33,624 bases of DNA from a virus, in the IMG/VR virus record IMGVR_UViG_3300048834_000264, positions 1 through 33,624 of that record; one strand, 5' to 3'. Under the pieces are notes generated by a model. That model saw only the letters and a list, made by a program, of their open reading frames with translations, had not been told where the DNA came from and ran no database searches. Of the stretch, positions 23,722-29,493 are shown one piece after another. Every line of letters starts with the position of its first letter. Position 1 is the first letter of the stretch. The position numbers were made by a program, and so were the translations under genes.

Positions 23722-24620
23722 GGCATCAGCAGGCGCCACGCTTCAGCCGCACATCGCGGCACCTGTCCGTTTCCAATGGCTTTAAGTCGGTCCACCCGAG
23801 CGGCCACCCCATCAGCCACTCGACCCACGTTGGGTTCAGTGCTCCACCAACGGCGTTCGGCAATTGCTCCCCCTTCGCTCCACCGCCTCTTTCTGCGTAG
23901 CTCTTGGCGTTCGGGTGCTTGAAATCCCGGGCAGCCGGCGTCGGCCATTTCGATCGAGCGGAAACCGCCTCGATCAGCGTCCCGCCCTCTCTGCTCTTGC
24001 GCGGTGTCACGCGCCCGCCCTTCGTGCCCAGACTGCTGGTCAGTGTCGGCCAGAGCCTGACCGCCGTCGCCAGTCCGTCGCCGCTCTTGGCACTCGCGCC
24101 TCTGCGGTTGTTGTTCCCGCACACTGTTGGCGTTGGCCACAAGCCAGAATCTGTCGCGCTGGTGAGGCGCCCCAACGTCGGCAGCTCCCAGCACTGTCCA
24201 GCGGCAGTCATACCCGAGCGTGGCCAGGTCACTGAGGACTCGTCCGAGTCCCCGAGTAAGCAGGGCTGGGCTGTTTTCCACGAAGACGAAGCGGGGTCGA
24301 ACTTCGCCCACGATGCGCGCCATGTGCGCCCACATTCCCGATCGAGCGCCGTCGATGCCGGCGCCCTTTCCGGCGACGCTGATGTCCTGGCACGGGAAGC
24401 CGCCAGAAACCACATCAACAAGGCCTCGCCATGGTCGTCCGTCAAAGGTGCGAACGTCATCCCAAACCGGGAAGGCCGGGAGAAGGCCGTCATTCTGTCG
24501 GGCGGCAAGTACGCTTGCGGGGTAGGGTTCCCACTCGACGGCGCAAACGGTGCGCCATCCGAGCAGGTGGCCGCCGAGAATTCCTCCACCAGCGCCCGCG
24601 AAAAGAGCCAGCTCATTCAT
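23676..24620 (-). CDS. Orphan DNA cytosine-5 methyltransferase
   Basis: 314 residues of the C5-methyltransferase family: motif I FAGAGGG (7-13), motif IV GGFPCQDIS with catalytic Cys77, motif VI VENS (114-117), motif VIII QRDRFWLVA (154-162), and the C-terminal VDRLKAIGNGQVP (motif X). It transfers a methyl group from S-adenosylmethionine to cytosine. No restriction enzyme gene is nearby, so protection of phage DNA from host restriction is a reasonable inference. The last 13 residues (QNTDAQRLPAGRTD region) come from attC site 4. It is the only large gene of the array. Confidence 0.88.
   Translation of the reverse strand: MNELALFAGAGGGILGGHLLGWRTVCAVEWEPYPASVLAARQNDGLLPAFPVWDDVRTFDGRPWRGLVDVVSGGFPCQDISVAGKGAGIDGARSGMWAHMARIVGEVRPRFVFVENSPALLTRGLGRVLSDLATLGYDCRWTVLGAADVGAPHQRDRFWLVANANSVREQQPQRRECQERRRTGDGGQALADTDQQSGHEGRARDTAQEQRGRDADRGGFRSIEMADAGCPGFQAPERQELRRKRRWSEGGAIAERRWWSTEPNVGRVADGVAARVDRLKAIGNGQVPRCAAEAWRLLMPQNTDAQRLPAGRTD
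23726..24616 (-). CDS. Second open frame overprinted on the methyltransferase
   Basis: A 296-codon frame on the same strand, shifted by one, starting 4 bases after the methyltransferase start (ATGAATGA). Its predicted protein has MSWLFSRALVEEFSAATCSD, FDPASSSWKTAQPCLLGDS, LWPTPTVCGNNNRRGASAKS and NPTWVEWLMGWPLGWTDLKP. I recognise these strings from a phage hypothetical-protein family. In such high-GC DNA a long second frame alone means little, so this may only mirror methyltransferase conservation. Translation is unproven. Confidence 0.35.
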   Translation of the reverse strand: MSWLFSRALVEEFSAATCSDGAPFAPSSGNPTPQAYLPPDRMTAFSRPSRFGMTFAPLTDDHGEALLMWFLAASRARTSASPERAPASTALDRECGRTWRASWAKFDPASSSWKTAQPCLLGDSDESSVTWPRSGMTAAGQCWELPTLGRLTSATDSGLWPTPTVCGNNNRRGASAKSGDGLATAVRLWPTLTSSLGTKGGRVTPRKSREGGTLIEAVSARSKWPTPAARDFKHPNAKSYAERGGGAKGEQLPNAVGGALNPTWVEWLMGWPLGWTDLKPLETDRCRDVRLKRGAC

Positions 24621-24951
24621 CGTTTCTTTCTTGGTTAGGTGCCACAGAACTCAACGCGCCAGTCGGACGCTCCGCGCCGCTGCGCTCTGTGTTGGGCCAC
24701 AGCATGGCGCCGCGCAGGGCTTCAAGCACCGCCTCTCGGTGCGTCTTGCCTGAGCTGTCTCGCCACCAACCGTCGTAGTCCCGCATGCCGCAGGGCGCCG
24801 TAACGATGATGTACCAGTCGTCTTTTTTACTGTCGCGTGCAATACCGATTGCGCGACCCTTGTAGGTGTAGTGTCCTTCTGTGGAGCACTCCCACGACGT
24901 GCGCACGCGGGGTGCCCCAACTCTGCAATCCATCGAATTCGCTTCGCTCAT
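24613..24951 (-). CDS. Small cassette protein
   Basis: 112 residues. A folded-looking centre TSWECSTEGHYTYKGRAIGI, then KKDDWYIIVTAPCGMRDYDG and WWRDSSGKTHREAVLEALRG. The last 28 residues (from LWPNTERSGAERPTG on) read straight through attC site 3 and end over the methyltransferase start. ATG 24951 overlaps the upstream stop (ATGA). Function unknown. Confidence 0.72.
   Translation of the reverse strand: MSEANSMDCRVGAPRVRTSWECSTEGHYTYKGRAIGIARDSKKDDWYIIVTAPCGMRDYDGWWRDSSGKTHREAVLEALRGAMLWPNTERSGAERPTGALSSVAPNQERNDE
24649..24697 (-). repeat. attC-like site 3
   Basis: R'' GCCCAAC (24697-24691) and R' GTTGAGT (24655-24649) both match the consensus. Arms GCGCCAGTCGGACGC and CGCCGCTGCGC are imperfectly palindromic. 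It shares the GCGCTCTGTGTTGGGC flank (plus strand) with site 6. Confidence 0.76.
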
Positions 24952-24972
24952 TGCTGATCTCCGGTGTTATGC
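24915..24972 (-). repeat. attC-like site 2
   Basis: R'' GCATAAC (24972-24966), R' GTTGGGG (24921-24915), both near consensus. Inner arms pair as GCAAT/ATTGC and CGAA/TTCG. The site contains the end of one gene and the start of the next. Confidence 0.62.
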
Positions 24973-25262
24973 CAAGTGGCAATCTCTTCCGGCGTGGCCT
25001 TCCGGTCGTGGTCGCAGTGCTTGCAGCACATCCGCGAATACTCCTTCGGCCAGCTCTTGCGAAACGCCAGCTCGTGCTCTGCGCCGTTGAGACAGTCGGC
25101 TTTGCTGGGCTCGTAATCGAAGCTGATGTGGGTTTCAAACACAAACGTCTTGTCGCACTCGCTGCATGTGTGTTCGTGCTTCACGCCTTCGGCGTAGCCG
25201 TGGCCGTCGTCGTGGCAAACCTCTTGATCGGCCCCGCAGTAGGGGCATTGCATGTCGCTCAC
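24948..25262 (-). CDS. Multi-CxxC zinc-binding cassette protein
   Basis: 104 residues with several metal pairs: Cys6/Cys9 (MQCPYCGADQE), Cys33/Cys36 (HTCSECDKTF) and Cys79/Cys80 with Cys83 (RMCCKHCDHD). The first half is a classic zinc ribbon. It is the first cassette of the array; the leader follows the R' box GTTATGC of site 1. Its last codons (HNTGDQQ) enter site 2. Role unknown, perhaps a nucleic-acid-binding adaptor. Confidence 0.75.
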   Translation of the reverse strand: MSDMQCPYCGADQEVCHDDGHGYAEGVKHEHTCSECDKTFVFETHISFDYEPSKADCLNGAEHELAFRKSWPKEYSRMCCKHCDHDRKATPEEIATWHNTGDQQ

Positions 25263-25286
25263 TGGTTTCCTTTCGCGCCCGTCAGG

Positions 25287-25340
25287 GCATAACTCTGCGC
25301 CCGACCGGACCCGCTGGCCCGGTCAACTTCGGTGTTCACG
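25287..25340 (-). repeat. attC-like site 1, upstream border of the array
   Basis: R' GTTATGC (25293-25287) with arms GACCGG/CCGGTC (25303-25308 with 25319-25324). The R'' side CGTGAAC (25340-25334) is poor and contains the stop of the DUF4224 gene. This marks the junction between the phage leftward operon and the first cassette. Confidence 0.65.
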
Positions 25341-25611
25341 CGGCCTTCCGGCCAAAAAGCACCACCAGCCCTGCGCGGTTACCCGTGGGTGCCGGCTGGG
25401 GTTGATGGATTGCCTGAGCATCGTTGGCGGCAGGGCGCTGGCCAGCCAGCACTTTCTCGGCATGGGCGCGCATCACCAGAGGCCGGCCGTTGGGCTTGCG
25501 TGTGACGTGCAGGCCCAGGTCTTCCAGGTAGCGGGCCTTGGCGGCGTTCTGCCGAAGGCCAGCGCACATGGAGTCAATCTCTTCGTCGGTCAGGTCCGGT
25601 CGGGTGTTCAT
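25336..25611 (-). CDS. DUF4224 family protein
   Basis: 91 residues. TDEEIDSMCAGLRQNAAKAR, then YLEDLGLHVTRKPNGRPLVM, the DUF4224 signature. In temperate phages this family usually lies beside the integrase gene; here its neighbour is the cassette array. The start overlaps the upstream stop by 4 bases. It may assist integration or excision, an inference from context. Confidence 0.82.
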   Translation of the reverse strand: MNTRPDLTDEEIDSMCAGLRQNAAKARYLEDLGLHVTRKPNGRPLVMRAHAEKVLAGQRPAANDAQAIHQPQPAPTGNRAGLVVLFGRKAA

Positions 25612-26162
25612 GCGGCCTTCCTTTCCGTGCGCAGCGGCTTACCCAGCATCGCGTCCAGATCCACCGTGGCGTGGCCGTTCTTGATGCGTGCGCCGGTCAG
25701 CCGGATGGCTTCTTCGTAGACGCTGCGTGCCACGCTGGCCCGCTGCTGCTCGTGCAGGCGGATCACGTCGCGCAGGTGCTCGATGGCCTGACCGCTCAGG
25801 CCCATGCGGCCAGTGCGCTGGTAGCGTGCGGCGGTCTCGATCAGGTCCTGCTCGGCCAGGTGGCACGCGGGCATCACCTCATCGCGCATCACGCCCAGCG
25901 TGCCGGCCATGGTCTGCGCGATGTTGTTCAGGTTGACCAGGTCGGACCACTCCGTCAGCCGCGCATGGCCGCGGGTGAATGCGTCCAGCGCGGTGAGTTC
26001 GCGCATCATCAACTGGTCGCGCGCCTGCTCTGATGTGATGGCCGCGCCCGCCATGGCGTGCTCGATGGTGTCCAGGTCGGTGCGCCACACCTTGCGCGAC
26101 ACGGGTGGTTTGCTGTGCCCGCGCTGGGCGCGCTTTTGTGCTCGTCGCTGTTCGCGGTTCAT
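25608..26162 (-). CDS. Phage protein of unknown function
   Basis: 184 residues. A very basic N-terminus (NREQRRAQKRAQRGHSKPPV) is followed by a long helical body (QARDQLMMRELTALDAFTRG, HLRDVIRLHEQQRASVARSV). The KRAQ-type basic start suggests nucleic acid contact. It overlaps both neighbours by 4 bases, so it belongs to the leftward operon. No named family recognised. Confidence 0.75.
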   Translation of the reverse strand: MNREQRRAQKRAQRGHSKPPVSRKVWRTDLDTIEHAMAGAAITSEQARDQLMMRELTALDAFTRGHARLTEWSDLVNLNNIAQTMAGTLGVMRDEVMPACHLAEQDLIETAARYQRTGRMGLSGQAIEHLRDVIRLHEQQRASVARSVYEEAIRLTGARIKNGHATVDLDAMLGKPLRTERKAA

Positions 26163-26764
26163 GCCTGCATCCCCCTGCTCGGCAGCGCATAAGCCGCCAT
26201 CGCACCGGGTCGGCCGTCGAAGGGCCGCAGCTCGGTGCCGGTGTAGATGCCGGCCATCACGTCCACCTGGCGCGGCTTGGCCACGTGCTCGGCCGCCTTC
26301 AGGTGTGCCGCAGGGCGGCTGTAGCCGGCGTCCTTGCTTTGCAGCGTGCCGCGCTGCACCAGCAGGATCAGCGCCGGCCGCAGCATGGTCTGTGGCAGGC
26401 CGGTGGCGGCGCCCAGGTGGCCAATGCGCATGGGCGCGTTTTTGCGCTTGTCGATGGTCTCGCAGATCAGCGCCTCCACCTCCACGGCCGACAGGGCCGG
26501 CTTGGGTGCCGGTGTTGCGGGCTTGGGTTCCTGCGCCGGTTCTTCTGGGGTGTTCGGTTTTCGGCCCGTGATGCGGTAGTGCTTGACGCGGCTGTCCGTG
26601 GCGTCGGCAGTGGTCTGCACCACCCAGGTCTTGCGCAGCTCCTTGATCTGGCCCAGCGCTGCGCCCTTGCTGATGCGCATGCGCTTGCTGATGGCGGTTG
26701 CGTCCAGGCCGGGCGCTGGCTCGGCGCTCAGCAGGGCGGCGATTTTTTTGCGCATGGTGGTCAT
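26159..26764 (-). CDS. Winged-helix DNA-binding protein
   Basis: 201 residues. The N-terminus (LDATAISKRMRISKGAALGQ, residues about 18-38) is a helix-turn-helix. A Pro-rich linker (TPEEPAQEPKPATPAPKP) and a second helical domain (APMRIGHLGAATGLPQTMLR) with helix-turn-helix character follow. The start at 26764 overlaps the previous stop and has AAGGGG upstream. Probably a transcription regulator of the early region. Confidence 0.72.
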   Translation of the reverse strand: MTTMRKKIAALLSAEPAPGLDATAISKRMRISKGAALGQIKELRKTWVVQTTADATDSRVKHYRITGRKPNTPEEPAQEPKPATPAPKPALSAVEVEALICETIDKRKNAPMRIGHLGAATGLPQTMLRPALILLVQRGTLQSKDAGYSRPAAHLKAAEHVAKPRQVDVMAGIYTGTELRPFDGRPGAMAAYALPSRGMQA

Positions 26765-27120
26765 GCCGTGGCCCCTTCCATTTCCACCCGCTGGGCCGGG
26801 TTGGCCATATGCAGCCACTCGGCCACGGTCATCACCGGGAAGTTCAGGCCCTTGGCCAGGCGCACTTCGGCCAGCGCGCCGCGGCTGGCGCCGAAGTTCG
26901 GCAGCGTGGCCACGGCGTTGCTGCGCGCCATCATCAGCGTGATGTCGCGGCGCATGTGGTCGATCCACGGGGTGTCGTCCTGCGGCAGGCTGTCCTCGGC
27001 CGGGTTGGTGACGATGTAGCCGGCGGCGCGCAGCTGTGCGGCTGCCGCGTGGAATGCCGGGTGGTTGAACTCGGGCAGGCCACTCATGGGGCCAGCCAGG
27101 TACAGGCGGTGCTGGCTCAC
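26761..27120 (-). CDS. DUF4406 protein, nucleoside deoxyribosyltransferase-like
   Basis: 119 residues. LYLAGPMSGLPEFNHPAF at the N-terminus, then GYIVTNPAEDSL, WIDHMRRDITLMMARSNAVA and LPNFGASRGALAEVRLAKGL. This is the DUF4406 family, with the fold of nucleoside 2-deoxyribosyltransferases. It may act on nucleotides, but the substrate is unknown. The ends overlap both neighbours by 4 bases. Confidence 0.85.
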   Translation of the reverse strand: MSQHRLYLAGPMSGLPEFNHPAFHAAAAQLRAAGYIVTNPAEDSLPQDDTPWIDHMRRDITLMMARSNAVATLPNFGASRGALAEVRLAKGLNFPVMTVAEWLHMANPAQRVEMEGATA

Positions 27121-27350
27121 TTCAGCACCTCCAGCGGAACCTCTGGGCCAAACTTCACCGGCTGGCCTTGTGCAAACAGGTAGGCCGCGCTGCTGAGCAT
27201 GGTGCGCGCCACCATGGCCGTGTCGGTGTTGCCCAGCAGAGAGTCGGCGCCGTGGGCCATGCCGCCGCTGCAGGCGCTGGTGCGCACCGTGGGAGGTTCG
27301 CCGGCCAGGCCGGGCACGATGTCAATGGTGATCAAGGGTGCAGTGCTCAT
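27117..27350 (-). CDS. Small early protein, unknown
   Basis: 77 residues: STAPLITIDIVPGLAGEPPT, then GADSLLGNTDTAMVARTMLS and AYLFAQGQPVKFGPEVPLEV. GAGG lies about 7 bases before the ATG. It overlaps the DUF4406 start. Not recognised. Confidence 0.68.
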   Translation of the reverse strand: MSTAPLITIDIVPGLAGEPPTVRTSACSGGMAHGADSLLGNTDTAMVARTMLSSAAYLFAQGQPVKFGPEVPLEVLK

Positions 27351-27360
27351 GGTGTGAACC

Positions 27361-27669
27361 TCAACGGATGACCAGGCCGACGATGCGGTCGGCGTTGGGG
27401 ATGACGGCGGCCAGGAAGACCGCCACACCGGCCGCGTAGGCCAGCCAGAAGCGGCGCGTGGCGCTGGCGTCGCGCTCGTGCGGCTGCACGTCGTTGGCCG
27501 GGTGGCCTTCGCAGCAGAAGTCGGTGCAGGTGGCCAGGCCATCGCACATGCCTGGCCGGCAGCGGCGCTGCTCAATCGGGCCGTGAACGATGCGCAGCGG
27601 TGCCTGCAGCTGGCTGGCGTCAACGCGGTGCAGCAGCAGTGGTTCGTGGGTGAGGCTTTGGTGGTTCAT
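27361..27669 (-). CDS. Cys-rich small membrane protein
   Basis: 102 residues. The centre has several Cys (RCRPGMCDGLATCTDFCCEG) and the C-terminus one membrane helix (about 74-92, WLAYAAGVAVFLAAVIPNA). The type recurs in proteobacterial phages. The start overlaps the upstream stop (ATGA). Role unknown; the membrane anchor puts the Cys-rich part on one face of the inner membrane. Confidence 0.72.
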   Translation of the reverse strand: MNHQSLTHEPLLLHRVDASQLQAPLRIVHGPIEQRRCRPGMCDGLATCTDFCCEGHPANDVQPHERDASATRRFWLAYAAGVAVFLAAVIPNADRIVGLVIR

Positions 27670-28049
27670 TTCTCCACCTCCGCAACCACCACAGCAGGCC
27701 GGCACACCAGATCACCGTCGTGCGTCCACAGCACCAGCGCACCGGGTCCAAGCTCGGCCTGGCAGAGGGTTTCGGCGGCGCGCTGCAGTCGGGTGTCGGC
27801 CGCGTCCAGCTCGGAGTTGATGCGTTCGATGCGGCTGGCGTCGTCGGCGTCGCGCTCGGACAGGTGGATCAGTGTGAAGAACGCAGCCACGGCCAGCACG
27901 GCGGTGACGGTGGGGGAAACAGCGCTGCGCCAGCCGCTGCGGCGGGCGTGATCGGCCACGAAGTCGTCCCAGTCTTGATCGGGCAGGGGGCGCTTGTCGG
28001 TTCTCTCGATTGGCGATGGCTCATCGGCGGGTCTGATAGCACGGTTCAT
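27666..28049 (-). CDS. Membrane protein with coiled coil
   Basis: 127 residues. An acidic N-terminus with DQDWDDFVADHARRSGWRSA, one membrane helix (about 44-62, VSPTVTAVLAVAAFFTLIHL), then a heptad-rich segment (DASRIERINSELDAADTRLQ). The stop overlaps the next start. Function unknown. Confidence 0.7.
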   Translation of the reverse strand: MNRAIRPADEPSPIERTDKRPLPDQDWDDFVADHARRSGWRSAVSPTVTAVLAVAAFFTLIHLSERDADDASRIERINSELDAADTRLQRAAETLCQAELGPGALVLWTHDGDLVCRPAVVVAEVEK

Positions 28050-28180
28050 ACGGCACCGCCCTTCTGTGCCGCCCAGGCCGCACGCATGGCGCGCAGGTGC
28101 TGACCTGCCGAACGGTTGATGGTGATGGTGATGCGCTGCATGGCCATCGCGCACAGGTGGTCGAGTTCGGCGCGGGTCAT
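28046..28180 (-). CDS. 44-residue early protein
   Basis: A short helical protein (TRAELDHLCAMAMQRITITI, then AGQHLRAMRAAWAAQKGGAV). It overlaps the gene before and after by ATGA, which supports real translation. Not recognised. Confidence 0.65.
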   Translation of the reverse strand: MTRAELDHLCAMAMQRITITINRSAGQHLRAMRAAWAAQKGGAV

Positions 28181-28428
28181 GCGGAACCGCCTTCAAGCGC
28201 CACGATGTCACCCGAAATGGTCAGGCCGATGCGTGCGCCCGGGTTTTCCTCGGTGATGTCGTGGATGCGCTGCCACATGTTGGAGCAGTCTTCGGCGCAC
28301 TGCACATCGCGCTGCAGGCGCTCGATTTCTTCGGCCTGCACCGCGCACAGTGCGCGCAGGTGGTCAAGTTCCCAGCGCTCCAGCCGGCGCTGGATGCTGA
28401 TCGTTTCCTTGGTGTGTTGCTGTGCCAT
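28177..28428 (-). CDS. First gene of the leftward operon, unknown
   Basis: 83 residues: MAQQHTKETISIQRRLERWE, a long helix (LRALCAVQAEEIERLQRDVQ), then IGLTISGDIVALEGG at the end. I start it at 28428 because GGAGGG stands 5 bases upstream; ATG 28440 would add MEGQ and bury that site in the gene. PL lies about 25 bases upstream of this start. Function unknown. Confidence 0.7.
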   Translation of the reverse strand: MAQQHTKETISIQRRLERWELDHLRALCAVQAEEIERLQRDVQCAEDCSNMWQRIHDITEENPGARIGLTISGDIVALEGGSA

Positions 28429-28459
28429 CTGGCCCTCCATTCTGGGTTGCGATGGCGTG

Positions 28460-28500
28460 ATCTTAGGGAATACCTAACAGCGTGTCAAGGCATTGCCTAA
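28460..28500 (-). promoter_or_regulatory. PL promoter with paired operators
   Basis: On the minus strand, -35 TTGACA (28488-28483), 17-base spacer, -10 TAAGAT (28465-28460). Operator 1, TTAGGGAATACCTAA (28463-28477), covers spacer and -10; operator 2, CAAGGCATTGCCTAA (28486-28500), covers the -35. Centres are 23 bases apart, the same as at PR. Confidence 0.8.
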
Positions 28501-28550
28501 TCGACTTTTAGGAAACAAGATGCAACCGACGAACGGAAAGGGATGGCCGG

Positions 28551-28970
28551 ATGTGGATGTTCTTCTGGGTAATGTTCGCTGTAGTGGTGGGTGTTTTTGC
28601 GGCCAACAAGGGCCGTAGCGGCGTTGGCTGGTTCCTTCTGTCGCTGCTGATTTCGCCACTGCTTGGATTTCTCTTCGTGGCGGTGCTGTCCAACCTAAAG
28701 GAAGGTGCTGCAAGCCATGCGGTTTCCGCAGCGCAGCCTGGTGCAGCAACGCATGTACGTTGCCCGGCCTGTGCAGAATGGGTGCTCCCGCAAGCTGCGG
28801 TATGCAAGCACTGCGGCGCAGCGCTCACGCCAGACACTACTTTTGAAGCACGTCAGGCCGCTGCAAAGCGATTGGAGAAGGAATCGGAGAGCACTGATCT
28901 GCTGATCGGCATCGGCGCGGTTGTGGCCATCGTCATGGTGGTGGCCCTGGTTTCCAACTGCGGCGGCTAG
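28551..28970 (+). CDS. Membrane protein with zinc ribbon, possible moron
   Basis: 139 residues. Two N-terminal membrane helices (about 2-18 and 25-47), a zinc ribbon with Cys71/Cys74 and Cys85/Cys88 (VRCPACAEWVLPQAAVCKHC), and a third helix at 117-135. Convergent with the repressor gene, with which it overlaps by 4 bases. GGAAAGGG stands upstream. Its place within the immunity region, in opposite orientation to the operon it interrupts, suggests a lysogeny-expressed gene such as a superinfection-exclusion factor; that is inference. Confidence 0.75.
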   Translation: MWMFFWVMFAVVVGVFAANKGRSGVGWFLLSLLISPLLGFLFVAVLSNLKEGAASHAVSAAQPGAATHVRCPACAEWVLPQAAVCKHCGAALTPDTTFEARQAAAKRLEKESESTDLLIGIGAVVAIVMVVALVSNCGG

Positions 28971-29413
28971 TGTCTGGTGGTCAGGTGTTGACGCTCCAGC
29001 ATTTCCTTGAACACGGCGTTGTAGTGCTCGGCTTTTTGCCTCAGTTCGTCCATGAACCGTGTCTGCTCTATTTCGGGGAGGGCCTGAAACAAGCGCAGTA
29101 GCTCGTCCTCAATCTGAGTGGTAGCGGCCACCGCATGGTAGCTGCTGGGTGGCTCGGAAGCCTTGTGCGCAACATGGGTGCCAGTTCGGGGGGCGGCGGC
29201 CGTGTTGGTGGAGTCAAACCACCAGTCGAGGCCTTTTCCGTTGAGCTCCACCAGCTTTGGATAGTGCTTCTTTGCCAGGCGCCCGGTCTTCAGCAATTCG
29301 GTGACGGATGGCAGCTTGATGCCAAAGTGTTCGGCCAGGCGCGTGCGGTTCCAGCCGCGGCCTTCCATGGCTTGTTGGATCTTGCGGCCGAGGGGGTGCT
29401 GGGGCGTTTTCAT
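28967..29413 (-). CDS. CI-like phage repressor
   Basis: 148 residues. An N-terminal helix-turn-helix (about 8-45: KIQQAMEGRGWNRTRLAEHF, then SVTELLKTGRLAKKHYPKLV), a linker, and a C-terminal helical segment (IEDELLRLFQALPEIEQTRF) likely for dimerisation. No LexA/S24 peptidase residues, so it is not cleaved like lambda CI. The start at 29413 leaves PR and its operators free upstream. It probably binds the TTAGG-type operators at both PL and PR. Confidence 0.8.
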   Translation of the reverse strand: MKTPQHPLGRKIQQAMEGRGWNRTRLAEHFGIKLPSVTELLKTGRLAKKHYPKLVELNGKGLDWWFDSTNTAAAPRTGTHVAHKASEPPSSYHAVAATTQIEDELLRLFQALPEIEQTRFMDELRQKAEHYNAVFKEMLERQHLTTRH

Positions 29414-29445
29414 GTCAACTTGAATTGGGCTTTGCCACAAGGCGG

Positions 29446-29487
29446 TTCGGCAATGCCTTGACATTGGCTTAGGGAATACCTAATAAT
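29446..29487 (+). promoter_or_regulatory. PR promoter with paired operators
   Basis: -35 TTGACA (29458-29463); -10 best read as AATAAT (29482-29487, 18-base spacer). Operator 1, TTAGGGAATACCTAA (29469-29483), is identical to that at PL. Operator 2, TTCGGCAATGCCTTG (29446-29460), overlaps the -35. Centres are 23 bases apart. Transcription should start close to 29494, the first base of the Cro gene. Confidence 0.8.
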
Positions 29488-29493
29488 TCGGCC

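Larger units (their letters stand above)
20717..25340 (-). mobile_element. Integron-type gene cassette array (CALIN-like)
   Basis: About twelve minus-strand cassettes. Each has a short leader, one small gene (two in the last), and an imperfect palindrome of roughly 42-85 bases with R''-like (RYYYAAC) and R'-like (GTTRRRY) ends in the gene direction. Several genes read into or stop within their site. Sites include perfect boxes such as GCCTAAC, GTTAGGC, GCCCAAC, GTTGGGC and GTTGAAC. No complete integrase gene is present, so it fits a cluster of attC sites lacking an integrase. It lies between the late genes and the leftward early operon of the phage. Confidence 0.75.

Noticed and set aside
21144-24697. 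GC palindromes as intrinsic terminators or REP elements
   Set aside because: They lack T tails, occur once after each small gene, and carry oriented boxes ending in AAC and starting with GTT, which fits attC better.
28967-29464. Longer repressor start at 29464 and LexA-type autocleavage
   Set aside because: The longer start would place coding sequence over the PR operators, and no S24 peptidase Ser/Lys pattern is visible.
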